Of a stretch of 10,459 nt of DNA, positions 1 through 5,944 are shown in pieces. The translations under genes were made by a program, and so were the position numbers. The stretch is taken from contig DATDJF010000221.1 of NCBI GenBank assembly GCA_036520715.1, forward strand, positions 1 to 10,459, written 5' to 3'. This DNA comes from JAEUPI01 sp036520715. Its GTDB lineage: Bacteria > Pseudomonadota > Gammaproteobacteria > Burkholderiales > Burkholderiaceae_C. The notes under the pieces are model-generated. The model was not told the DNA's origin, made no database searches, and was given only the letters and a program-made list of their open reading frames with translations. Within the stretch, counting starts at the first letter, position 1; each line of letters begins with the position of its first letter.

Positions 1-1132
1 TGATGCCGACCACGATGCCGGCGTTGGCGTTGCGCTCGTTGCGCGAGTACTGGCTCATGCCGTTGGTGACGACGCGGCCCGGCTCGGAGGTCGCGGCGAC
101 CACGGTGCCCCCCGGGCACATGCAGAAGCTGTACACCGAGCACCCGTTGCGCGCGTGGTGCACCAGCTTGTAATCGGCCGCTCCGAGCAGCGGGTGGCCC
201 GCGTGGGCCCCGAAGCGGGCACGGTCGATCAGGCCTTGCGGATGCTCGATGCGAAAACCCACCGAGAAGGGCTTGGCCGACATCGCCACGCCGCGCCGGT
301 GCAGCATCTCGAAGGTGTCGCGCGCGCTGTGGCCGACGGCCAGCACCGCATGGTCGGTGCGCAGCTGCTCGCCGCTGGCCAGCATCAGGCCTCGCAGCTG
401 CCCGTCTTCGATCAGCACGTCGGTCACGCGTTGGCCGAAGCGGATCGCGCCGCCCAGCGCCTCGATGTCGGCACGCAGGCGCTCGACCATGCTGACCAGG
501 CGGAACGTGCCGATGTGCGGCTTGGCCACGAACAGGATCTCTTCAGGTGCACCGGACTTGACGAACTCGGTGAGCACCTTGCGTGTGAGATGCCGCGGAT
601 CGCTGATCTGGCTCCACAGCTTGCCGTCGGAAAAGGTGCCGGCGCCGCCCTCGCCGAACTGCACGTTCGACTCCGGGTCGAGCACGCCCTGGCGCCACAG
701 GCGCCAGGTGTCTTTGGTGCGCTCGCGCACCGGCTTGCCGCGCTCCAGCACGAGCGGGCGCAAGCCCATCTGCGCCAGCACCAGGGCGGCGAAGATGCCG
801 CACGGACCGAAGCCCACCACCACCGGAGGCGGCCGCTGCGCGGCAGCGAAATCGGCGGGCGCCTGCGCCACCAGGCGATAGCGTGTGTCCGGGCTCGGCC
901 GCACGTGGGCATCGCCGGCGTGCCGTGCCAGCACCGCGGCTTGGTCGCTGACCTCGCAGTCGATGGTGTAGATCAGCACCGGCGCCGACTTCTTGCGCGC
1001 GTCGTGGCTGCGCTTGAAGACGGTAAATGCCGTCAGGCTCGCGCCGTCGATGCCCAGGCGCGCCAAGATGGCCTGGCGCAACGCTGCCGGCGCGTGGTCG
1101 AGCGGCAGCCGCAGCTCGGTGATCCTCAGCAT
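1..1132 (-). CDS. FAD-dependent dehydrogenase, COG2509-like (3' end outside window)
   Basis: The visible part is the N-terminal 377 residues; the gene runs off the left edge of the window. It starts at ATG 1132, and no other in-frame ATG, GTG or TTG lies in the open frame just upstream. Residues 1-100 form a small N-terminal domain (it begins MLRITELRLPLDHAP) typical of this family. A dinucleotide-binding Rossmann motif follows, VVVGFGPCG at 104-112, with the acidic partner LVLERGKPV near 127-135. FGEGGAGTFSDGKL at 159-172 and AVGHSARDTF at 265-274 are also characteristic FAD-contact regions of this group. Family members are about 530 residues, so roughly 150 are missing. It is probably a soluble flavoprotein oxidoreductase; the substrate is unknown for the family. 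A weak GGGG lies just before the start, and a hairpin sits upstream at 1146-1167. Family assignment is firm, function is not. Confidence 0.88.
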   Translation of the reverse strand, partial: MLRITELRLPLDHAPAALRQAILARLGIDGASLTAFTVFKRSHDARKKSAPVLIYTIDCEVSDQAAVLARHAGDAHVRPSPDTRYRLVAQAPADFAAAQRPPPVVVGFGPCGIFAALVLAQMGLRPLVLERGKPVRERTKDTWRLWRQGVLDPESNVQFGEGGAGTFSDGKLWSQISDPRHLTRKVLTEFVKSGAPEEILFVAKPHIGTFRLVSMVERLRADIEALGGAIRFGQRVTDVLIEDGQLRGLMLASGEQLRTDHAVLAVGHSARDTFEMLHRRGVAMSAKPFSVGFRIEHPQGLIDRARFGAHAGHPLLGAADYKLVHHARNGCSVYSFCMCPGGTVVAATSEPGRVVTNGMSQYSRNERNANAGIVVGI

Positions 1133-1145
1133 GGCCGCCCCGGCC

Positions 1146-1167
1146 CGCCAGTCCGCTGGGACTGGCG
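1146..1167. terminator. Perfect 9-bp hairpin between two minus-strand genes
   Basis: CGCCAGTCC at 1146-1154 pairs perfectly with GGACTGGCG at 1159-1167 around a GCTG loop (plus-strand reading). It lies 11 bases after the stop of the 56-residue gene and 13 bases before the ATG of the FAD dehydrogenase. No T-tract follows on either strand, so it may be a weak terminator, an RNA-stabilising 3' end, or a structure affecting translation of the dehydrogenase. The structure is seen directly; its role is inferred. Confidence 0.45.
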
Positions 1168-1178
1168 CATCGGTCGAC

Positions 1179-1349
1179 TCAGCTGCCGCCCTTGCGGGCG
1201 CGCTTGCCGGGATTCTTCTTGCTGCGCGTGTGCGAACCGCGCTCCTTGCTGATCTTCTGGCCCTTGCCGACCGTGAAGGTCACACCTCCGGGCGCCTTGG
1301 AGGGCGGCGTGAAGAGCCTGTCGGCTTCGGTCTTGATCTTGTTGCCCAT
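1179..1349 (-). CDS. Small very basic protein of unknown function (56 aa)
   Basis: This is a short gene starting at ATG 1349, preceded by GGAG at 1357-1360 with 7-nt spacing, which supports this start over the longer open frame reaching 1511. The 56-residue product has ten Lys and five Arg against three acidic residues. Its N-terminus (MGNKIKTEADRLFTPP) is followed by GGVTFTVGKGQKIS (21-34) and a Lys/Arg/Ser/Gly-rich tail (HTRSKKNPGKRARKGGS, 40-56) that is probably disordered. The tail suggests binding to RNA, DNA or ribosomes, but no named domain is recognised. It has no signal peptide or membrane segment. It lies between the methyltransferase gene and the FAD dehydrogenase gene on the same strand, with a hairpin directly downstream. 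I think it is a real gene because of the ribosome-binding site and non-random composition, but function is unknown. Confidence 0.68.
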   Translation of the reverse strand: MGNKIKTEADRLFTPPSKAPGGVTFTVGKGQKISKERGSHTRSKKNPGKRARKGGS

Positions 1350-1452
1350 CGAACGGCTCCGGTACGTTGAAATGCAGGATGCGCGATTAGGCCACAAGGG
1401 ATTCCGAACCCGCGGGCTTGCGATGCGGCGTCGTATCGGCTGGCTTTCGGCT

Positions 1453-2085
1453 TCATCGCATTTGTTTTCGCCACACGCTGGCCAGCCAGGGCTGCATCTC
1501 GCGCGGCGCACCGGGCGGCCGGTAGTAGTGCGTCAACTCGGAGAATCCGGCCGCGCTCACGATGGCGCGCCAGGTCTCCCAGTCGTAATAGACGCCGTAG
1601 CGCTCACCGCTCCAGCCTTCCTCGCCGTGGCCACGCGGGTTCGACGCGAACAGCACGCCGCACGGCTTCAGCGCCGCATGCAACTCGCGCAGCACCCGCG
1701 GCAGCTCCTGGCCCGGCACGTGGAACAACGCCGCGTTGGCGAACACGCCGTCGAAGCGGCCGGCCGGCAGATCGAGATCGAGAAAGCTCTGCTCGAGCAC
1801 TTCGCAGCCGCTGTGAAGCCGCGCCATCGCCGCCAGCTCGTGCGAGCCCTCGAGGCCGGTGGTGTGGTGCCCCAACGCGCCGAAGGTCTTCAGGTCGCGG
1901 CCGGGGCCGCAGCCGAAGTCGAGCAGCTCGAAAGGTGGCGTCGCCTCGATGTGCTGCAGCAGCGCCTGGATGTTCTGGCTCACGTCGTGGTCGCGCGTGC
2001 CCTGCCAGAAGTCCTGGGCGTGGCGGTCGTAGTGCGCCAGCGTGCGCGCGGCGATCGCTTGCAGCTCGTCCGGAGTCAGCGGCAT
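1453..2085 (-). CDS. Class I SAM-dependent methyltransferase (210 aa)
   Basis: The protein is a complete single-domain class I methyltransferase of usual length. SAM-binding motif I is LLDFGCGPG at residues 54-62. The acidic residue for the ribose hydroxyls is probably E79 in TTGLEGSHE, the adenine-region residues lie in QSFLDLDLP (99-107), and motif IV-like FDGVFANAALFHV spans 111-123. The C-terminal half carries the strand GVLFASNPRG (143-152) expected for methyltransferase motif VI. The acceptor substrate cannot be told; family members act on small molecules, lipids or quinones. It starts at ATG 2085, but no convincing Shine-Dalgarno sequence precedes it, which leaves the start slightly uncertain. 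It is divergent from the hydrolase gene at 2150 and shares a 64-bp gap with it. It has no evident functional link to the carbamoyl locus. Confidence 0.88.
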   Translation of the reverse strand: MPLTPDELQAIAARTLAHYDRHAQDFWQGTRDHDVSQNIQALLQHIEATPPFELLDFGCGPGRDLKTFGALGHHTTGLEGSHELAAMARLHSGCEVLEQSFLDLDLPAGRFDGVFANAALFHVPGQELPRVLRELHAALKPCGVLFASNPRGHGEEGWSGERYGVYYDWETWRAIVSAAGFSELTHYYRPPGAPREMQPWLASVWRKQMR

Positions 2086-2095
2086 GCACGATCAT

Positions 2096-2123
2096 TTCAC
2101 AGCGCGCGCGGCGCAGGTACCAT
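2096..2123 (+). promoter_or_regulatory. Possible sigma70 promoter for the cysteine hydrolase gene
   Basis: TTCACA at 2096-2101 (five of six bases match TTGACA) and TACCAT at 2118-2123 (four of six match TATAAT) are 16 bp apart. They lie inside the 64-bp gap between divergent genes, and would give a leader of about 20 bases ahead of the GGAG ribosome-binding site at 2141-2144. Prediction by eye only. Confidence 0.4.
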
Positions 2124-2149
2124 GCCAAGCCAGACCGCACGGAGCCACC

Positions 2150-2821
2150 ATGACCCGGAAAACGATGCAGGCCGAGCCGTACGAGTTCGAGTTCGATCCC
2201 CAAGCCACTGCGCTGGTGGTGATCGACATGCAGCGCGACTTCGTCGAGCCCGGCGGCTTCGGCGAGGCGCTCGGCAACGACGTCACGCCGCTGCAGGCGG
2301 TGATCGCGCCGTGCGGGCGTTTGCTCGATGCGGCGCGCAGCACCGGGATGATGGTGATCCACACCCGCGAAGGCCACAGCCCCGACCTGGCCGACTGCCC
2401 GCCGACCAAGATCGTGCGCGGCCGCGGTGCGAAGCGCATCGGCGATGCCGGCCCGATGGGGCGCATCCTGGTTCGCGGCGAACGCGGACACGACATCGTC
2501 ACCGAGCTCTATCCGGTGGCCGGAGAGGTCGTGATCGACAAGCCCGGCAAGGGCGCCTTCTGCGCGACCGACCTCGATCTCATCCTGCACAACCGCGGCA
2601 TCAAGTCGCTGATCGTCTGCGGCGTCACCACCGAGGTCTGCGTCACCACCACGGTGCGCGAGGCCAACGACCGCGGCTACGAATGTGTGGTGCTGTCCGA
2701 CTGCGTGGGCTCGTACTTCCCCGAGTTCCAGCGTGTGGCACTCGAGATGATCAAGGCGCAGGGCGCGCTCTTCGGCTGGGTGTCCGACTCCAAGCGCGCG
2801 CTCGCCGCCCTGCGCGGCTAG
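2150..2821 (+). CDS. Cysteine hydrolase, isochorismatase family (biuret/ureidoacrylate hydrolase-like), 223 aa
   Basis: It hydrolyses an amide or carbamoyl C-N bond through a Cys-Asp-Lys triad, judging by the family. The triad is visible: D26 in VVIDMQRDF (23-31), K134 in DKPGKGAF (130-137) and the nucleophile C164 in CGVTTEVCV (157-165), including the usual turn before the Cys. Length is normal for the family, which includes biuret hydrolase, ureidoacrylate hydrolase RutB, N-carbamoylsarcosine amidase and nicotinamidase. The length, the long segment between D26 and K134 and the TTEVCVTTT context point to the biuret/ureidoacrylate branch rather than nicotinamidase or true isochorismatase. It is cytoplasmic with no signal peptide. 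The ATG at 2150 has GGAG five bases upstream; upstream in-frame ATGs would overlap the divergent gene or the predicted promoter and are rejected. It converges with the permease gene 50 bases away, next to the carbamoyl operon, so a ureido substrate is likely but unproved. Confidence 0.85.
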   Translation: MTRKTMQAEPYEFEFDPQATALVVIDMQRDFVEPGGFGEALGNDVTPLQAVIAPCGRLLDAARSTGMMVIHTREGHSPDLADCPPTKIVRGRGAKRIGDAGPMGRILVRGERGHDIVTELYPVAGEVVIDKPGKGAFCATDLDLILHNRGIKSLIVCGVTTEVCVTTTVREANDRGYECVVLSDCVGSYFPEFQRVALEMIKAQGALFGWVSDSKRALAALRG

Positions 2822-2836
2822 CGCTGGTCGTGGTCA

Positions 2837-2862
2837 CCACGCCGCGCGCTGGCGCGGCGTGG
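2837..2862. terminator. Bidirectional hairpin between convergent genes
   Basis: CCACGCCGCGC at 2837-2847 pairs without mismatch with GCGCGGCGTGG at 2852-2862 around a GCTG loop. This 11-bp GC-rich stem fills most of the 50-bp gap between the convergent hydrolase and permease stops. No T-run follows on either strand, so it is not a canonical intrinsic terminator, but position and strength fit a shared transcription end. The left arm overlaps another inverted repeat (CGTGGT-C-ACCACG, 2829-2841), so the two could compete. Confidence 0.65.
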
Positions 2863-2871
2863 CTTCAGGGC

Positions 2872-4419
2872 TCAGTGCCCAGGCGGCGGGTTGCTCTGCC
2901 CGCGCATCAAGACGATGCAGGTAACGCCGAACATCACGTAGCCGAGCGCCACCAACGGCGAGACGCCCCAGCCGAGCTGGGCGCCGTGGATCAGCCCGAC
3001 GTACGACAGCAGCGCGCCGGCGAAGGCCCATGCGGCCGCATGGCGCATCTTGTTGTCGATGATGTACACCGCGATCGCGCCGAGCACCATGCCGGCCAGC
3101 ACCGAGCCGCCGCCCACCGTCTCGAGACCTTTGTAGAGCACACCGAAGCCGGCGAGTTTGCCCAGGCCCACCGCCGCGACGGAGGTGCCGGCGGCGCCGA
3201 GTGCGCCGTCGATCTGCGTCTTGGCCCACTCGGCGATGTTGGGGATCAGCGCCAGGATGATCGCCGGCGCGTGGCTGGGCGGTGACGCCTGGAACGCCTG
3301 CGCGCCAATCACCAGGCCGATGTACAGCAGGATCGGCAGGATCGCGACCAGCGGAATCAGCGCCAGCAGCAGCGCGGTGAGGCCGAGAAAACAGACCAGC
3401 GCGATGCCGATGCCGGTGGCCAGCGAGTAGCCGATGCGGCCACCCACCGCCTTCCACCCCGGGTGCCCGATGTACACCGCCGGCGGGAACGGGCTGCCGA
3501 GCATCGAGCCGATCACCGCGCCCAGGCCGTCGGCCAGCAGGATCTTGCGCAGGTTGTAGTTGTCGCCGGCCGCCGAGGCACTCTCGACGTTGTTCATCGC
3601 CTCGGTGAAGTTGTAGATGCCCAGCGGGATCGCGGTGGCCAGCAGCGGCGCCACCTTGGCCAGGCCCGTCCAGACATCGGTGGAGAACACCGGCAGGCGC
3701 AGTCCGAACTGCTCGAACGCCTTGGGCACCGCGGCGGCCTGCATGTAGTCGCTCCAACCGGCGAACGACGCGATCCAGCCGATGATGGAGCCGACGATCA
3801 CCGCCACCAGCCCACCTGGCAAACCGCCGGGCAGCCGCACGTTGGCCGTCCAGGCGATCAGCACGATCGCGAAGCACGCCAGGCCGATCCACGGCGTCTC
3901 CCAGAGCTGGAACGCCGGGCGCATCGAGATGAAGGCCACCGAAATGCCGGCCAGCGTGCCGAGCATCGCGGCGCGTGGCGTCAACGCGCGCAACTGCGGC
4001 CCGATGAAGGCGCCCAGCAGCACGATCACGCCGATGATGAAGCACCACGCGAGGCCGGCCATCCAGGCCAGATTGGCATCCTTGGTTTCCAGGTACACCG
4101 GCAGCATGACCAGGAACACCACGATGAACATGTGCGGCACGCTGGGACCGTAGGGCATGGCGGTGACGTCGCTGCGGCCCTCTGCCTTGGCGAGCTTCCA
4201 CGCCAGGTAGGCGTAGAACAGGTTGCCCAGCGGCAGCGCGATGCCCAGCGCCGGCAGGATGCGCCCAAACACCGTGTCTGCGGGCAGTTGAACGACCCCC
4301 AGGCACAGCCCGGTCAGGACGATGACGTTGAGCAGTACGTTGGTGAACAGGCCGAAGAAGCCGTTCCAGTCACCCGGGACCCAAAGACGTACCGCACCTG
4401 CATTGGCGCCAGCGTTCAT
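2872..4419 (-). CDS. NCS2/AzgA-like membrane permease (515 aa)
   Basis: This polytopic inner-membrane protein has about 12 to 14 hydrophobic segments spread from residue 22 to 505 and no signal peptide. The pattern resembles nucleobase-ascorbate (NCS2) and AzgA-type purine permeases: a polar helix-breaking stretch TAMPYGPSVPHMF (86-98), a second acidic/Asn-rich stretch YNFTEAMNNVESASAAGDN (269-287), and LLADGLGAVIGSMLGSPFPPAVYIGHPGW near 294-322, which corresponds to the AzgA substrate-site region. It is longer than the usual 430 to 460 residues. NCS2 members import purines, pyrimidines or related ring compounds by cation symport. Here the neighbouring carbamoyl genes suggest a ureide, oxamate-type or heterocyclic nitrogen source, but this is inference. 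ATG 4419 has a strong AGGAGA at 4425-4430, spacing 5. It lies 168 bp after the AH_C gene, so it may be read from its own promoter or as the last gene of the operon. Confidence 0.82.
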   Translation of the reverse strand: MNAGANAGAVRLWVPGDWNGFFGLFTNVLLNVIVLTGLCLGVVQLPADTVFGRILPALGIALPLGNLFYAYLAWKLAKAEGRSDVTAMPYGPSVPHMFIVVFLVMLPVYLETKDANLAWMAGLAWCFIIGVIVLLGAFIGPQLRALTPRAAMLGTLAGISVAFISMRPAFQLWETPWIGLACFAIVLIAWTANVRLPGGLPGGLVAVIVGSIIGWIASFAGWSDYMQAAAVPKAFEQFGLRLPVFSTDVWTGLAKVAPLLATAIPLGIYNFTEAMNNVESASAAGDNYNLRKILLADGLGAVIGSMLGSPFPPAVYIGHPGWKAVGGRIGYSLATGIGIALVCFLGLTALLLALIPLVAILPILLYIGLVIGAQAFQASPPSHAPAIILALIPNIAEWAKTQIDGALGAAGTSVAAVGLGKLAGFGVLYKGLETVGGGSVLAGMVLGAIAVYIIDNKMRHAAAWAFAGALLSYVGLIHGAQLGWGVSPLVALGYVMFGVTCIVLMRGQSNPPPGH

Positions 4420-4511
4420 TGTTGTCTCCTCGCGTGATGTTGAGAGCGCACGCGCTTGTTGGGCCACGCGTTGAGGCCTTCGGTGCATCCCTCCCGTCCG
4501 AGGCCGCGCGA

Positions 4512-4540
4512 ACGATACTGCTGGCGCCGCGCCAAGTCGA
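4512..4540 (-). promoter_or_regulatory. Possible promoter of the permease gene with an internal palindrome
   Basis: Read on the minus strand, TCGACT (4540-4535) and TATCGT (4517-4512) are 17 bp apart, each matching four of six consensus bases. The start of transcription would be about 85 bases before the permease ATG. Within the spacer, TGGCGC-C-GCGCCA (4522-4534, plus-strand reading) is a perfect 13-bp inverted repeat that could be an operator. GC-rich DNA produces such palindromes often, so confidence is low. Confidence 0.3.
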
Positions 4541-4587
4541 GCGCGCAATGGCGGGTGTTGCGCCGCCGCCTTGTCGCCGCGGTCAGG

Positions 4588-4980
4588 TCAGCCCGATTGC
4601 TGCGCCGCGGTGTAGGCTCGCCAACCGCCGAACGACGTGATCTCGCGCTGGCCTTCGCACAGGAACGGCTCGCCGAGCACACCGAGCACCACCGAGCCGT
4701 CTTTCAGCACCACCTTGCCGATCGCCAGGCCCGGCGGCTCGCTCTGCAGGATCGAGGCGAGACCGGCCAGCGGCACGTCCCACAACTCCAGCGCCACACG
4801 AACGCCGCCGCTCGCGACGCGTTGCATCGCCGGGTGGCGATCGCCGATCGACCAGATGCGGTAACAGGCATCGGTTTGATCTTCGCGCACGAAGGTGGCA
4901 CCCACTGCGAGCATGTTGGGATTGAGCTCGAGCCCGCGCATCAACGTGCCGTTGACCGCCAGCAGTGTCGTATCCATCAT
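4588..4980 (-). CDS. Stand-alone allophanate hydrolase C-terminal-type domain protein (130 aa)
   Basis: The whole protein corresponds to the C-terminal domain of allophanate hydrolases (AtzF/DUR1 type, gamma-glutamylcyclotransferase-like fold). The signature parts are an N-terminal strand and turn VNGTLMRGLELN (9-20), the Tyr/Arg-rich YRIWSIGDRHPAM (40-52), ELWDVPLAG (65-73), GLAIGKVVLKDGS (84-96) and the terminal EITSFGGWRAY (113-123). The amidase domain is absent: there is no Gly/Ser-rich amidase signature here or beside the gene. In full-length allophanate hydrolase this domain is reported to act after the amidase, on N-carboxycarbamate, giving carbamate and CO2. As a free protein next to carbamate kinase it may act on a related carboxy- or carbamoyl compound; this is inference. 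It starts at ATG 4980, 16 bases after the carbamate kinase stop, with a G-rich ribosome-binding region (4989-4998). ATG 4977 is an equally possible start. Confidence 0.8.
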   Translation of the reverse strand: MMDTTLLAVNGTLMRGLELNPNMLAVGATFVREDQTDACYRIWSIGDRHPAMQRVASGGVRVALELWDVPLAGLASILQSEPPGLAIGKVVLKDGSVVLGVLGEPFLCEGQREITSFGGWRAYTAAQQSG

Positions 4981-4996
4981 CGTTTGCGCCCCACCC

Positions 4997-5944
4997 TCAC
5001 GATTCGATCCAGGTGCCGGTTTCGCCGCGCAGCGCGCGCTCGATGTTCTCGGCGTTGGTGATCACGCCGCGGCCGCCCGCGCGGCCCTTGACGAACTTGA
5101 GCAGCGCTTCGATCTTCGGGCCCATGCTGCCGGCGCCGAAGTGGCCCTCGGCCGCATAGGCCTCGGCCTGCGCCACGGTGAGGCGGTCGAGCCACTGCTG
5201 GTCGGGCTGGCCGAAGCGGATCGCCACCCGCGGCACGCCGGTGGGGATCATCAGCAGGTCGGCCTTCATCTCGATCGCCAGCAGCGCCGACGCGCGGTCC
5301 TTGTCGATCACCGCCTCCAGACCGCGCAACTCGCCGTTGGGCAGTTGCTCCACCGCGATGCCGCCGCCGCCGCAGGCGATGATCAGCGCGCCCTCACGCG
5401 CCAGGCGCTCGATCAGCGGCGCCTCGATCACGCGCACCGGCTGCGGCGACGCGATCACGCGCCGCCAGCCGCGGTTGCTGTCGGGCATCACCGTCCAGCC
5501 CAGCTCGCTGGCCAGGCGCTTGGCGACCTCTTCGCTCATGAACGAGCCGATCGGCTTGTCGGGCTTGGCGAACGCCGGGTCGCGCCGATCGACCAGCGTC
5601 TGCGTGACCAGCGTGACCACCGGCACCTCGAGCCCGCGCTTGCGCAGCGCATTGCCGAGCGCGTTCTGGAACATGAAGCCGATGGCGCCCTGCGTGTCGC
5701 CCACCGCGTACTGCACCGGCACCGTGGGCACCTGGCCATCGGCGATCTCCGAGCGGCGCAGGATGAAGCCGACCTGCGGGCCGTTGCCGTGCGTGAGCAC
5801 GACGTTCCAGCCGGCACCGATCATCGTGGCCACGTGGGTGGCGGTCTCGCAGACGGCGTCGTACTGGTCGGCCAGCGCCATGTGCTGGTCGTCGCTGATC
5901 AGCGCATTGCCGCCGACGGCGACCACCGCGAGGGGTTTGGTCAT
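4997..5944 (-). CDS. arcC: Carbamate kinase (315 aa)
   Basis: It catalyses carbamoyl phosphate + ADP to carbamate + ATP, the energy-yielding step after a carbamoyltransferase acting in the phosphorolytic direction. It is a full-length amino acid kinase family member. Recognised motifs are the nucleotide/phosphate loop VAVGGNAL (8-15), THGNGPQVG (51-59), DPAFAKPDKPIGSF (122-135, with the carbamate kinase lysine K130), IIACGGGGIAV (188-198), IDKDRASALLA (213-223) and FGAGSMGPKI (269-278). It is a cytoplasmic enzyme. The ATG overlaps the stop of the DUF1116 gene in an ATGA, implying translational coupling. It corresponds to the E. coli allantoin-cluster kinase YbcF/AllK by context; the arginine deiminase pathway genes (arcA, arcB) are not in the window, so the carbamoyl phosphate probably comes from the AllFGH-like proteins upstream. 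Confidence 0.95.
   Translation of the reverse strand: MTKPLAVVAVGGNALISDDQHMALADQYDAVCETATHVATMIGAGWNVVLTHGNGPQVGFILRRSEIADGQVPTVPVQYAVGDTQGAIGFMFQNALGNALRKRGLEVPVVTLVTQTLVDRRDPAFAKPDKPIGSFMSEEVAKRLASELGWTVMPDSNRGWRRVIASPQPVRVIEAPLIERLAREGALIIACGGGGIAVEQLPNGELRGLEAVIDKDRASALLAIEMKADLLMIPTGVPRVAIRFGQPDQQWLDRLTVAQAEAYAAEGHFGAGSMGPKIEALLKFVKGRAGGRGVITNAENIERALRGETGTWIES

Noticed and set aside
2042..2149. Longer N-terminus for the cysteine hydrolase
   Set aside because: Upstream starts would overlap the divergent methyltransferase or the predicted promoter; the ATG at 2150 has GGAG at proper spacing and gives the usual family length.
1192..3285. A 697-codon plus-strand open frame
   Set aside because: It runs across four real genes on both strands, including the hydrolase in another frame, and has shadow-like composition.
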